Source of the DNA: Dehalococcoidia bacterium
GTDB taxonomy: Bacteria > Chloroflexota > Dehalococcoidia > Tepidiformales > Tepidiformaceae
Length of the DNA: 34,351 bases
NCBI GenBank assembly: GCA_020432105.1
Contig: JAGQGZ010000009.1
Location: 1 to 34,351 of the forward strand
Direction: 5' to 3'
This document shows positions 1 to 8,437 of this stretch, piece after piece. The notes beneath the pieces were generated by a model. That model saw only the letters and a program-made list of their open reading frames with translations, was not told where the DNA came from and did not search any database. Position 1 is the stretch's first letter. Each line of letters opens with the position of its first letter. Made by a program: the position numbers and the translations under genes.

Positions 1-658
<658 letters not shown>

Positions 659-699
659 TCAGTTCACTCTCCCGGGGCAACCGCCCCAATCCTTGTTGT

Positions 700-1296
700 T
701 TATTGCGCCCCTGGCGCCTTTTCTCCGTTGCCGACAATCACCATCGCCGGCCGAATCACTCGTTCCCCAAGCCTGTATCCGGGCTGCACCACGTGAAGAA
801 TCCGTCCATCCTCACCGGGCTGCCTGCCCACAGCCTCATGCTCCCCCGGGTCGAACATCGCGCCTTCAGCCTCAAGCGCCGTAACGCCCATCGCCTCCAG
901 CAGCCGCCCGAACTTCCGGTAGATCGCGTCGATCCCCTGCACCCAGTTCAGCCCCGCCAGGTTCGCATCAACCGTCGCGATCGCTCGCTCCAGGTCGTCG
1001 AAAACAGGCAGAAGGTTGATAACCAGGGCCGCATTCGCCAGCCGCGCAGTCTCCCCCCGCTCCTCCTCAACCCGCCGCTTGTAGTTGATGAAGTCCGCCG
1101 CCGAACGCTGCCAGTTGGCATACATCTGGTCCGCTCGCTCCTTCAACGCTTCCACACTGCTTTCATCATTGCTGCCGGCCTCCGCCACGGGCTCATCGCT
1201 CGTGGCCCCCGGCTCGTCCTGCCGGGCTTTCTCTGATTCATCTTTCATTCGCGCCGCCGCCCGGCGGTCCACGATTCTTTCGTCTTCGTCAGACAT
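700..1296 (-). CDS. grpE: Nucleotide exchange factor GrpE
   Basis: GrpE releases ADP from DnaK and so resets the chaperone cycle. The 198-residue protein has an acidic, disordered N-terminal third, a helical central part (LKERADQMYANWQRSAADFINYKRR), then NLLPVFDDLERAIA and the beta-domain with GVTALEAEGAMFDP and VVQPGYRLGERVIRPAMV, all typical of GrpE. The frame is also open to a GTG at 1320 that overlaps the hrcA stop, but the ATG at 1294-1296 has a strong AAAGGAGGAGCT ribosome site directly before it, so this start is preferred. The gene sits between hrcA, 23 bases upstream, and dnaK. Heat-inducible control through HrcA is expected. Confidence 0.96.
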   Translation of the reverse strand: MSDEDERIVDRRAAARMKDESEKARQDEPGATSDEPVAEAGSNDESSVEALKERADQMYANWQRSAADFINYKRRVEEERGETARLANAALVINLLPVFDDLERAIATVDANLAGLNWVQGIDAIYRKFGRLLEAMGVTALEAEGAMFDPGEHEAVGRQPGEDGRILHVVQPGYRLGERVIRPAMVIVGNGEKAPGAQ

Positions 1297-1319
1297 AGCT
1301 CCTCCTTTCGTCTCGTCCA

Positions 1320-2354
1320 CTACTCCACCTCCCCATAGAACTCCCGCAACAGCTCCGTCAGCACATCGCTCACATAGCGCACGTGCGACACAGCATCGCT
1401 ATATCCCATCCGCGTCGGACCCAACACCCCCACAATCCCCCCGGCCCCAACGTCACTCCCGTAGCGCCCCAGCACAAAGCTCATGTTCGTGTACGGACCT
1501 TCCTTGTTCTCATCACCGATCACCACAGCCACACTCCCCGCCGCCACATCGTCCGCCGGGATCGCCGACCGCAGCTTCCGCTCCTCCACCGCCTCCAGTG
1601 CATCCAGCATCGAATCCGCACCCTCAAACTCCGGCTGACGCAGCATCTGCCGCACACCTTCCGTCACCGGCGTCTCCACCGCCGCCCGCTGCGCCTTCAA
1701 CAACTCATCCGCCACCGTCGCAATCACCAGGCCCTCCACGCCTCCCAGCGCATCATCCGCCAGCTCACTCGGCAGCTCCGAAGCCAGCTTCCCTCCAAAC
1801 TGCTCATTCAACCGGTTCGCCAACCGCGAAAGCCGCTCCTGCGTTACCGCCACCGGGAACTCCAGCGTCCGCTGATGCACCGCCGCGTCATTCGTCACCA
1901 CCACCAGCAGAGCACTCGTTTCCGCCAGCTCCACCAGCTGCACCTGCTTCAATCGCACCTGCTTCAGACGCGGCTCCGTCACCAGCGCCATATTCCCCAC
2001 CGCATTCGCCAGCACACTCGCCGCCAGCCCAATCCAGTTCTCCAGATCCCGCGCACTCTGCCGGAACTGGTGCAGAATCGTCATCTGCTCATCCCGCGTC
2101 AGCGCCTGCTCCTCCATCAGCGAACTCACGTAGTAGCGGTACCCCGGGTTCGAAGGGATCCGCCCCGCACTCGTATGCGGATGCGTCAGCATCCCCTGCC
2201 CCTCCAGCGCCGCCATCTCGTTCCGCACCGTCGCGCTCGAAAGCCCCAGCCCATGCCGCTGCACCAGCGAAGCCGAACCCACCGGCGTCGCCGAATCCAC
2301 ATAGTCATCTACCACAAACGCCAGGATCCTCGCACGACGGTCTGACAAAGCCAT
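1320..2354 (-). CDS. hrcA: Heat-inducible transcription repressor HrcA
   Basis: HrcA binds CIRCE operators and represses class I heat-shock genes; its folding depends on GroEL in studied bacteria. The 344-residue protein starts with a winged-helix domain (LSDRRARILAFVVDDYVDSA, then SSATVRNEMAALEGQGML and HTSAGRIPS, the hallmark HrcA motifs, within residues 1-80). It ends with a GAF-like part containing SFVLGRYG and GIVGVLGPTRMGY followed by a C-terminal helix. The first ATG, at 2352-2354, fits the family start; a TTG two codons upstream is the alternative. A perfect CIRCE lies 21 bases before the start, so the gene should repress itself along with grpE and dnaK. Confidence 0.96.
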   Translation of the reverse strand: MALSDRRARILAFVVDDYVDSATPVGSASLVQRHGLGLSSATVRNEMAALEGQGMLTHPHTSAGRIPSNPGYRYYVSSLMEEQALTRDEQMTILHQFRQSARDLENWIGLAASVLANAVGNMALVTEPRLKQVRLKQVQLVELAETSALLVVVTNDAAVHQRTLEFPVAVTQERLSRLANRLNEQFGGKLASELPSELADDALGGVEGLVIATVADELLKAQRAAVETPVTEGVRQMLRQPEFEGADSMLDALEAVEERKLRSAIPADDVAAGSVAVVIGDENKEGPYTNMSFVLGRYGSDVGAGGIVGVLGPTRMGYSDAVSHVRYVSDVLTELLREFYGEVE

Positions 2355-2375
2355 TATCAACCAGACCCCACACCC

Positions 2376-2402
2376 TTAGCACTCGTTACAGCAGAGTGCT
2401 AA
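2376..2402. promoter_or_regulatory. CIRCE operator, HrcA binding site
   Basis: TTAGCACTC, nine bases, GAGTGCTAA: a perfect match to the CIRCE inverted repeat with the standard spacer. It lies just before hrcA on the minus strand, where it would overlap the promoter or leader of hrcA-grpE-dnaK. A convincing -10/-35 pair for that operon is not obvious in the AT-richer stretch 2384-2420. Confidence 0.97.
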
Positions 2403-2448
2403 TCAAGCTAAATCAAGCGTACCCGAGGGGGGTGAGGGGGGCAAGGGT

Positions 2449-3861
2449 TCACACGCCTCGTTGGAGCTCGGCCGCCAACAGCTCCAACGGTTCTGGCGAG
2501 GTTGCCATTGGAACGGCAGTGAGCATCAAATCGACCTGGCGATTTCCGGCTGCTACGCCCGCCCGATGCGAAGTACGTCCTCGATCACGCAGCGATTCCC
2601 ACGTGTTCCATGTACATGGATAGATCAAGCAACACACGACTTTTGGACTTTGAAACAACGTCGAATAGGCCAGTATCTGAAGGAGATCGTCGCGATGTCT
2701 CTCCCGGATCACATCCTCTACTTCGAACCACGACGATGCATTCAGTTCTTCGAAATGAGTCTTGTATTTTGCATCGAACACAAACGTTGTATCGGCACGC
2801 TCCAGCACAACATCTGGGAGGAGATATCGTTGCGATCCGAGGAATGGAGGGTCCCAGCGTAATGGCGCGAGCGTTTGCAGTTGCCGACCCGCACGAACTG
2901 TCCCCCCAATTCGCGCAGAAATTCGGCTCGCGAGAGTTTCAACCCACGCTTCAAAGAGGGTCTCCATGCTCATTGTCCAGGGCAGACCACGAAGGTCGGC
3001 AAGCCCACCCAATCCCCGTTCCTCCGCAGTCCAGCCGATCGCTTCTATGCCGTCGTGGAACGATTCGGACGCGAGACCGGTGCGTAACCACCGTCTTAGC
3101 GTTCCTGCGACAGGACGCTCAGGCGGAATATCGCGCACCTGCTGTAACAAGCCCTCAGCAAGTGTCAGGAGTGATAGAACGGCTGCGCCGCCGGTGCCTC
3201 GCTGACTACCTAGGCTTCCGGCATGGATTCGCAACACATAGTGAATCGCGGCAAGCAGGCTCCGGTCGCGTTCCAGTTCGGGGAATCGACACGGCACAGC
3301 ATCAGGCCGCCCTCGCACCAGGGATTCCGAAGCGTACCGAGTCCAGTTGATCTGACCGCGCGGGGCTGAGACCGTCTCCTCCGCCATCGCGAAACGCCGG
3401 TGCGTGGCCCGCAACATCGCCTCCATTCGTGCGAGCACAATTGAAGAAAGCACCCATGCCGGGATTCGTCTATCTGATCGAGGCAGATTCGGAAGCCGAG
3501 CCACGTTTGGAGTGATCCTCCAACCCATCGTGGCCATCATCGGTCCTAGTCCAGCCCAGCCATATCTTGGGCGGACTACCAGCCCGTATTCGACATCGCC
3601 GGACGATGGAGATCGAAGCGGCACGGAGCCGATCGTTGTTCCACTGGTCAGGTGTACCCTGACCGCGTCGCCATCAAAGTCCGTGCGGGCAGACACCCCT
3701 ACGGCTGAAAGTGCCGCTTTGTTGATCTCGATGAACTGCCGCCCGAGTCGTGCCGCAGCTGGAGCCGGGTCGCGCCCCGAGCGAATCACGAGAGATTTCG
3801 CGTCAAACCAAGTGCTACCTGAGTCGGACACTTCGACAGAAAACGAAGCTCTCGCGGTCAT
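2449..3861 (-). CDS. McrC-like restriction nuclease subunit
   Basis: Likely nuclease partner of the AAA+ protein encoded just upstream, as McrC is to McrB in type IV (modification-dependent) restriction. The 470-residue protein has an N-terminal beta-rich region typical of McrC, including GLVVRPRYGW near residues 94-102. The C-terminal half carries a PD-(D/E)XK nuclease core: PD at 349-350, then FDAKYK with D363 and K365, and DDLLQILAYS from 391 with a following Gln. Its ATG overlaps the upstream stop as ATGA, so translation is probably coupled. The stop lies close to the hrcA promoter region, with which it is unlikely to share function. Family assignment is good; the modification recognised cannot be read from the sequence. 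Confidence 0.87.
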   Translation of the reverse strand: MTARASFSVEVSDSGSTWFDAKSLVIRSGRDPAPAAARLGRQFIEINKAALSAVGVSARTDFDGDAVRVHLTSGTTIGSVPLRSPSSGDVEYGLVVRPRYGWAGLGPMMATMGWRITPNVARLPNLPRSDRRIPAWVLSSIVLARMEAMLRATHRRFAMAEETVSAPRGQINWTRYASESLVRGRPDAVPCRFPELERDRSLLAAIHYVLRIHAGSLGSQRGTGGAAVLSLLTLAEGLLQQVRDIPPERPVAGTLRRWLRTGLASESFHDGIEAIGWTAEERGLGGLADLRGLPWTMSMETLFEAWVETLASRISARIGGTVRAGRQLQTLAPLRWDPPFLGSQRYLLPDVVLERADTTFVFDAKYKTHFEELNASSWFEVEDVIRERHRDDLLQILAYSTLFQSPKVVCCLIYPCTWNTWESLRDRGRTSHRAGVAAGNRQVDLMLTAVPMATSPEPLELLAAELQRGV

Positions 3862-5330
3862 GAGGTCTGAGCATCAATCCACTGGAGATAGCCCGCTATC
3901 TCTCCGGCGAAGCCAGCCACGTACCCCTGCGCCAGGTACTCGGTGAGCAGCGGCTGTAGTTCTGTTTGCAACGCCAGCTTCGCACGGTCAGTATCCTGCT
4001 CAAGAAAATACGAATGCCCCGGCATGAGACTCATTGCCTCGCCGGAGGCATGATCGACGAAGATGTTGAGCAGCCGGTCGAAAGCATCCTTCATCAGGTC
4101 ACAAGCCAGCTCATTCACCACCGTCTTCTGGGGCCAGAGACTCACGAAGGCAAAACGGCGGCGGATTGCCAGGTCTAGAATCGCGACACTCCGATCCGCT
4201 GAATTCATCGTTCCCAGCACGTGTAGATTCTCCGGCATCTCCACAACCTGCCCATCAGCTCCAAGGAACTGATGCTCGAGGGTGATCGACCGCGCAGCGT
4301 CCGCTTTGGGCTCGAAGAGATAGATGGCCTCGCCCAGAACCTTGGCGAGATCGGCCCGGTTGATCTCATCGATGTGGAGCAGATATGGCCGCTCAGGAGT
4401 CGCCCGGGCCGCTGCTATTGCGGTGAGTAAGGCACCCGGCTTGGGGTAGAAGGAGAGGCCAGTCGGCCCGTGGGCGGATTGCGGCGACAAGCCACCGATA
4501 AACGCTTCGTACGTCGTGTTCGGGTGGAACTGAATCGATGTACCGTTGCCAACATAGTGGTTGTCAATGAGGTCGATGGCCATACGCGTTTTCCCGGTCC
4601 CGGGTGGACCCTCGACGACCACGAAGCGGCGCGTTGCGAGCATACTTGCAAGTTCGGAACCTGTGAGGTCGGGCATGAGGTGCGCCATGTAGCTGGCCTC
4701 GATTTCGGCCGCCTCTTTGCGTTCCGGCTTGAGAGTAGCCACCCCATGCCCCGCCATGAAAACGTCCAGCATGGCCTTTAACGCGATAGTCGTGAGCACT
4801 CTGTCAGGAGTCACTAGTGACATCGCATACATCACGTCGCCATATTTCTTAGAGGTCGCTGCCAAAGATTCTCCAAGCCATGAAGCGACTGACCCTGGTA
4901 ATGGTTGATCGATCCGAACAGGGTCTTGCTTCGCCCAGGCAACGAGATCGCCGTGGCCGAACTCCCGATTCAACCACCGGGCGATGGCTTGCGTGCGTCT
5001 CGCATGCCCCGGTCTTGTTAGGACATCCTCATCCGGACTCAGTCCCTGAGTTCCCACGACAAGTCCGAAGCAAGTTGAGCCACTAACGCTCGGAAAGACC
5101 ACAAAGCTCATTCCGCCATACGCACCAGCGTTTGGAGCAGCATGATTGATGAGGGCGGCAAAGGGTGCACCATCTGAGTCGAGTCGAGGGGCTCGTATCT
5201 GGACCTCACGCTTCAGAGCAGTTTCGGGATATCGATTGCCACCTCCAAAGAGAGCCTCAAACGCGAGTTCCGCGTCCCCATGCCACGTTTCGTCGTGTGG
5301 CCGATACAGCAAATCAACAAGTTGTTCCAT
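3858..5330 (-). CDS. McrB-like AAA+ NTPase of a type IV restriction system
   Basis: Motor subunit predicted to work with the McrC-like nuclease encoded next. Residues 241-248 are the Walker A motif GPPGTGKT; IQFHPNTTYEAFIGGLSP (266-283) is the characteristic McrB segment; LLHIDEINRADLAKVLGE (317-334) holds Walker B; GTMNSADRS (373-381) corresponds to the McrB NTAD guanine-specificity motif with Ser in place of Thr; RRRF near 390-393 gives arginine-finger candidates. Residues 1-230, where McrB proteins carry varied DNA-reading domains, match nothing I recognise. The ATG at 5328-5330 has GGAG about ten bases upstream. Third-base usage is more balanced and more AT-rich than in hrcA or nadD, as expected for an acquired defence cassette. 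A GTP- rather than ATP-driven motor is inferred by family analogy. Confidence 0.85.
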   Translation of the reverse strand: MEQLVDLLYRPHDETWHGDAELAFEALFGGGNRYPETALKREVQIRAPRLDSDGAPFAALINHAAPNAGAYGGMSFVVFPSVSGSTCFGLVVGTQGLSPDEDVLTRPGHARRTQAIARWLNREFGHGDLVAWAKQDPVRIDQPLPGSVASWLGESLAATSKKYGDVMYAMSLVTPDRVLTTIALKAMLDVFMAGHGVATLKPERKEAAEIEASYMAHLMPDLTGSELASMLATRRFVVVEGPPGTGKTRMAIDLIDNHYVGNGTSIQFHPNTTYEAFIGGLSPQSAHGPTGLSFYPKPGALLTAIAAARATPERPYLLHIDEINRADLAKVLGEAIYLFEPKADAARSITLEHQFLGADGQVVEMPENLHVLGTMNSADRSVAILDLAIRRRFAFVSLWPQKTVVNELACDLMKDAFDRLLNIFVDHASGEAMSLMPGHSYFLEQDTDRAKLALQTELQPLLTEYLAQGYVAGFAGEIAGYLQWIDAQTS

Positions 5331-5456
5331 GCCTAACTCCGGTCAGTTCCGTGAAGCAAACACGGCACGTCACGAAATTGCAATTCCATCGCATCTCCCG
5401 TTACCTTCCAGCCCCGCCTCGAGTACCGAGCAAGCACCGGCTGTTAGCTTTCCCAT

Positions 5457-5504
5457 TCACTCCCCTCTCCCACTGGGAGAGGGGCCGGGGGTGAGGGACA
5501 CCCC
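5457..5504. repeat. Dispersed GC-rich hairpin repeat
   Basis: An 11-base inverted repeat, CCCCTCTCCCA at 5462-5472 and TGGGAGAGGGG at 5474-5484 around one central base, followed by CCGGGGGTGAGGG. This matches a repeat seen in many unrelated bacterial genomes, where it is mis-annotated as small proteins with the string PHPRPLSQWERG; the minus strand here encodes exactly that string. It lies in the 235-base non-coding gap 5331-5565, between the McrB-like gene and the next plus-strand gene; I see nothing else there. Mobility as a miniature element is only inference. Confidence 0.7.
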
Positions 5505-5565
5505 CTGACGCCCACCGCCATCCACCCCTCCAACCTCCCAACCCCAACCACCCAAACTCACCCGC

Positions 5566-6375
5566 ATGAACAGCCCACAACGTCGCAACCGTGGTCGCTT
5601 CGTCCGCCGCACTCCTCACTCCCCCTCCACACCCTCACCCACTCCTCCTTCGACACCCAACCAGTCACCCGAACCAGTCCTCCCGCCTCCCCCTCGCGAA
5701 TCTGAAGACATCGAAACCACTCCTTCAAGGAGTCACGATTCCCCCTCCCGCTGCTCCGCCCACACCATGGATGGCCAGCCCTGTCGTGCCTGGCCCCGCC
5801 GCCATACCGGCCTCTGCATCTTCCACGACCCCGACTACGACCCCGTCCACCGGGCCAACTCCGCCCGCGGCGGCTCCCGCCCCCGTCAGGACCAGACCGA
5901 AGTCGAAGACATCGCCCACCTCGCCGTCGACCTCACGTCGCCCAGCGGTATCCAGTCCATCCTCGATGTCATCCTCCGCCACCAGCTCCTCGGCCATCTC
6001 CCAGTCGCCCGCACCAATCAGCTCATCCAGCTCCTCCGCGTCGCCGCCTACAACGTCACCCGCATCCCCCAGCCCGAATCCGTCCTTACCGATGCCGAAT
6101 GGCACCAGGAGTGGTACCGCGACCACGTCCAGCAACTCCTCGCCGAAGCACCCACCGTCCGCAAATTCATCGCCGCCGAAGACGAAGCTGCCCGCCAGCA
6201 CCTCGCCATTCATGCCGGCCGCCGCCACGAACAGATCCTCCTCGCCCACGACCGCCTCTCGGCCGCCGTCAACCAACCCGGCAACCACCGTCCGTCCCGG
6301 CGCAAACATCCCGCACCACCACCCGTTCTCGATCCCATCCTCGAACGGCTCGAGGCCATGTTCCCCGAACCCTGA
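5566..6375 (+). CDS. Hypothetical protein with a Cys/His zinc-binding-like motif
   Basis: No function recognised. The 269-residue protein starts with about 60 residues of Pro/Ser/Thr-rich low complexity. Then comes a compact motif C63-x9-C73-x10-C84-x2-H87 with the spacing of a small zinc-binding knuckle (CSAHTMDGQPCRA, then CIFHDPD); similar C-x-G-x-P-C-R...C-x2-H motifs occur in many hypothetical and phage-linked bacterial proteins. The remainder is predicted helical and ends in a basic, Pro-rich tail. The ATG at 5566 has no clear ribosome site. Third positions are overwhelmingly C, and the plus strand is C-rich throughout, so coding is supported mainly by the intact reading frame and the Cys/His motif. 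It points away from nadD's direction and is probably a single-gene unit. Confidence 0.65.
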   Translation: MNSPQRRNRGRFVRRTPHSPSTPSPTPPSTPNQSPEPVLPPPPRESEDIETTPSRSHDSPSRCSAHTMDGQPCRAWPRRHTGLCIFHDPDYDPVHRANSARGGSRPRQDQTEVEDIAHLAVDLTSPSGIQSILDVILRHQLLGHLPVARTNQLIQLLRVAAYNVTRIPQPESVLTDAEWHQEWYRDHVQQLLAEAPTVRKFIAAEDEAARQHLAIHAGRRHEQILLAHDRLSAAVNQPGNHRPSRRKHPAPPPVLDPILERLEAMFPEP

Positions 6376-6392
6376 CCACGAACTAGAGATTC

Positions 6393-6944
6393 CTACCGGT
6401 ACAACCCGTGGTGTTCGATGTACGAAACCACCGCATCCGGCGCCAGGTAGCGGATGCTTAGCCCCTCCCGCACCCGCCGCCGGATCTCCGACGAACTGAT
6501 CCCGATCGATGGCATGTCCAGGACTTCGTATCCCGGGGGCGCTTCCGCAGAAGTACGCGGTGCCACCACAATGCGCGCCAGCGTCGGTAACTCCTCATGG
6601 CGGTGCCAGTGCCGCATATCCGCCAGCGCGTCCCCCCCTAGCACCAGGTAGGGCCGCTCGATTCCCTCCGTCGCCAGCTCCTCCAGCGTCTCCACCGTAT
6701 ACGTCCCGCCCGTCCGCCGAACCTCCCGGTCATCCACCCCGAACCCCGCATTCCCGGCGATTGCCAGCTCCACCATCGCCAGTCGTTGCTCCGCCCCCGT
6801 CACCCCCGAACCAGCCTTCCGCCACGGTTGCCCTGCCGGCATGAACAACACCCGTTCCACCCCCGGCAAATCCAGCGCCGCCTGCCCCGCCACCAGGTGC
6901 CCCATATGTGGCGGGTCGAACGTCCCTCCCAACAGCGCCAGCAT
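6393..6944 (-). CDS. nadD: Nicotinate-nucleotide adenylyltransferase NadD
   Basis: Converts nicotinate mononucleotide and ATP to deamido-NAD in NAD biosynthesis. The 183-residue protein has the nucleotidyltransferase signature LGGTFDPPHMGHL at its N terminus (the H-x-G-H site is HMGH), then VLFMPAGQPWRK, the LGGDALADM segment, and the C-terminal ISSSEIRRRVREG loop that corresponds to the ISSTxIR motif. The ATG at 6942-6944 is chosen over the GTG one codon before because a -10-like TAAGAT ends exactly six bases upstream and no Shine-Dalgarno is visible, which suggests leaderless translation. Length is normal for NadD. Its 3' end converges on the hypothetical gene at 5566-6375, with 17 bases between the stops. 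Confidence 0.95.
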   Translation of the reverse strand: MLALLGGTFDPPHMGHLVAGQAALDLPGVERVLFMPAGQPWRKAGSGVTGAEQRLAMVELAIAGNAGFGVDDREVRRTGGTYTVETLEELATEGIERPYLVLGGDALADMRHWHRHEELPTLARIVVAPRTSAEAPPGYEVLDMPSIGISSSEIRRRVREGLSIRYLAPDAVVSYIEHHGLYR

Positions 6945-6950
6945 CACGCG

Positions 6951-6956
6951 ATCTTA
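6951..6956 (-). promoter_or_regulatory. Candidate -10 element of a leaderless nadD transcript
   Basis: TAAGAT, then six bases, then the nadD ATG. The transcription start would fall on or next to the A of the start codon. No convincing -35 is seen. The same arrangement precedes three other genes in the window. Confidence 0.4.
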
Positions 6957-6978
6957 TGCCCACGGGCAAATTGGTGGG

Positions 6979-7221
6979 CTAACTCCTGTAGATGTCTCCT
7001 CGCGGGCCGATGTCGACAACCAGCAGCACGCTTTCGTCGTCCACAATCTGGAACAGCACTCTCAGGTCACCCACCCGCATACGGCGCATATCAGCCTTCC
7101 CACGAAGGGGAATCGCGAGGTTGGCGTCGTAGGGTCGTTCGGCGAGGAGCTGTTGCTGAGCTTCAGTCTGACACCGGTAGTAATTCGCGGCGCGCCGCGA
7201 GTACTCGACGCGGTAGGTCAC
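6979..7221 (-). CDS. RelE/ParE-type toxin
   Basis: An 80-residue protein with the RelE/ParE fold pattern: YRVEYSRRAANYY at the N terminus, PLRGKADMRRMRVGDLRVLFQI in the middle and VDIGPRGDIYRS at the end, in which the Arg residues and terminal Tyr-Arg match the R-x-G-x-x-R...R-x-x-x-Y-R signature of the family. Such toxins cleave ribosome-bound mRNA or inhibit gyrase; the sequence does not show which. It starts at a GTG that overlaps the stop of the upstream antitoxin as GTGA, the usual toxin-antitoxin coupling. Its stop is 34 bases from the nadD start on the same strand. Confidence 0.85.
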   Translation of the reverse strand: MTYRVEYSRRAANYYRCQTEAQQQLLAERPYDANLAIPLRGKADMRRMRVGDLRVLFQIVDDESVLLVVDIGPRGDIYRS

Positions 7222-7436
7222 GCTCCCTTGCGCTCGCTCCGCAACTGCTCAGCAGAAATCGTCTGGCCACGCCGAAGTTCTTTACGCGCCTCTTCGACAC
7301 TTGCCATCTCCTCGCTGGACAGTTCGTCATCATCCAGCCGCGTGTTGACAAGATCCACGAGATCCTGCAGCTCGTCGTCAGTCATCTCGTCAATGAGACG
7401 GTGCAGCTCTTCGCGCGTCGTGACTTCGGTAGCCAT
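7218..7436 (-). CDS. Antitoxin of the RelE/ParE-type pair
   Basis: A 72-residue acidic, helical protein (MATEVTTREELHRLIDEM, then ELQDLVDLVNTRLDDDELSSEEM). Size, charge and position directly before a RelE/ParE-type toxin with a four-base overlap mark it as the antitoxin. I do not recognise a ribbon-helix-helix or HTH signature; the first half could be a dimerising helical segment and the C-terminal basic stretch the toxin-binding tail. No Shine-Dalgarno is visible, and TAAACT ends six bases before the ATG, which suggests a leaderless transcript. Such antitoxins often repress their own promoter, but no operator repeat is evident here. Confidence 0.75.
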   Translation of the reverse strand: MATEVTTREELHRLIDEMTDDELQDLVDLVNTRLDDDELSSEEMASVEEARKELRRGQTISAEQLRSERKGA

Positions 7437-7442
7437 GCAACC

Positions 7443-7448
7443 AGTTTA
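7443..7448 (-). promoter_or_regulatory. Candidate -10 element of the toxin-antitoxin operon
   Basis: TAAACT, then six bases (GGTTGC), then the antitoxin ATG; no ribosome site in between. Same geometry as at nadD, the XdhC-like gene and the gene starting at 24806. Confidence 0.4.
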
Positions 7449-7460
7449 CTCGGTCCAGCA

Positions 7461-8345
7461 TCACTCGCCCTTCGAAGCCGGCGGAAAGTGCGACTTGTCC
7501 GGCTCTGGCAATCGCATGCCTGCTTGCGGGCTCGGCTTCCGTCGCCGCCATGCTTCGTCCCCATCCGGCTCCGCCATCGCATTCCACCGTCGTTGCAGTC
7601 CCGGCCACACGTACCGGTCAATCCCGATCGCCACCGCCAGCCCCGCAAACGACACTGCACCCCCGGCGACCGCATCGATGATCCAGTGGTTCGCCGTCAG
7701 CACCACCGCGAACAGCATCGCCACCGGCCACGCAATCCCAAAGGCCACGAACCACCACCGCCGTCCCACCCATGCCACCGCCGCCGCCAGCAGCAGCGAC
7801 CACCCGAAGTGCAGGCTCGGCATCGCTGCGAACGGGTTTACAAACGCCTGCGACTCCTGCGTCTGGTATCCCACCCGGTCGTATATCGCCATCGTGTCCA
7901 CGAACTCCCCACCCGGCATCAGCCGTGGCGGGGCCACCGGGTACAGCGCATACAGCACAATCGCTATCGCCCCCGAAGCAAGGAACGCCGTCCGAATCAG
8001 TCCATACGTATGCCGGTGTCGGAAGTACAGCCACACCGCGAATACCACCACCAGCGGCATATGCCCCCAGAAATAGATCCAGTTCATCACCCGGATCAGC
8101 GGCTCCGAGCCCAGGATCCAGTCCTGCATCGCGGCTTCCCAGTAGACCCCCAGCGCCTTCTCCAGGCTCACCAGGTCACGCGCATTGGCGAAGGCATCCG
8201 CCTCCCGGTCTACCACTGCCCCCCGGATGAAGAAGTAGAGGAGGAAGGCCACCACCACCCCAACCAGCTCGTGCAATCCCCACCGGTCGGCTGCCTGCCA
8301 CCACTGCCACGTCCGCCGTGCAAGGCTCTTACGTTCGAAGCCCAT
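7461..8345 (-). CDS. PAP2-family integral membrane phosphatase or phosphotransferase
   Basis: A 294-residue polytopic membrane protein with the PAP2 phosphatase signature: YPVAPPRLMPGG (135-146), AMPSLHFGWS (174-183) with catalytic H179, and TANHWIIDAVAGG (217-229) with H220 and D224. This arrangement, with a bulky hydrophobic N-terminal part and APPRL in place of the KxxxxxxRP motif, is that of the Aur1/Ipt1-like PAP2 subfamily, so it could move inositol-phosphate or another lipid head group rather than only dephosphorylate. Several TM segments are evident, around 28-45, 88-108, 115-137, 178-195 and 200-217. The ATG is at 8343-8345. It diverges from pepA across 92 bases; substrate unknown. 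Confidence 0.85.
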   Translation of the reverse strand: MGFERKSLARRTWQWWQAADRWGLHELVGVVVAFLLYFFIRGAVVDREADAFANARDLVSLEKALGVYWEAAMQDWILGSEPLIRVMNWIYFWGHMPLVVVFAVWLYFRHRHTYGLIRTAFLASGAIAIVLYALYPVAPPRLMPGGEFVDTMAIYDRVGYQTQESQAFVNPFAAMPSLHFGWSLLLAAAVAWVGRRWWFVAFGIAWPVAMLFAVVLTANHWIIDAVAGGAVSFAGLAVAIGIDRYVWPGLQRRWNAMAEPDGDEAWRRRKPSPQAGMRLPEPDKSHFPPASKGE

Positions 8346-8437
8346 CGTTCCCGCAGCGTATCGAACCTGTCTGCAAGACGCAGGGGTTACCCACCGGTAG
8401 ACTCACCCCCACCATCTCACCCAATCCGGAGGCCCTC

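Noticed and set aside
1085-2623. 512-residue plus-strand reading frame rich in Pro, Ser and Ala
   Set aside because: Lies opposite hrcA and grpE, which are certain genes; the composition is the antisense of G-biased third positions.
5401-5619. 72-residue minus-strand frame containing PHPRPLSQWERG
   Set aside because: This string is a known product of translating a dispersed nucleotide repeat; it is described as a repeat instead.
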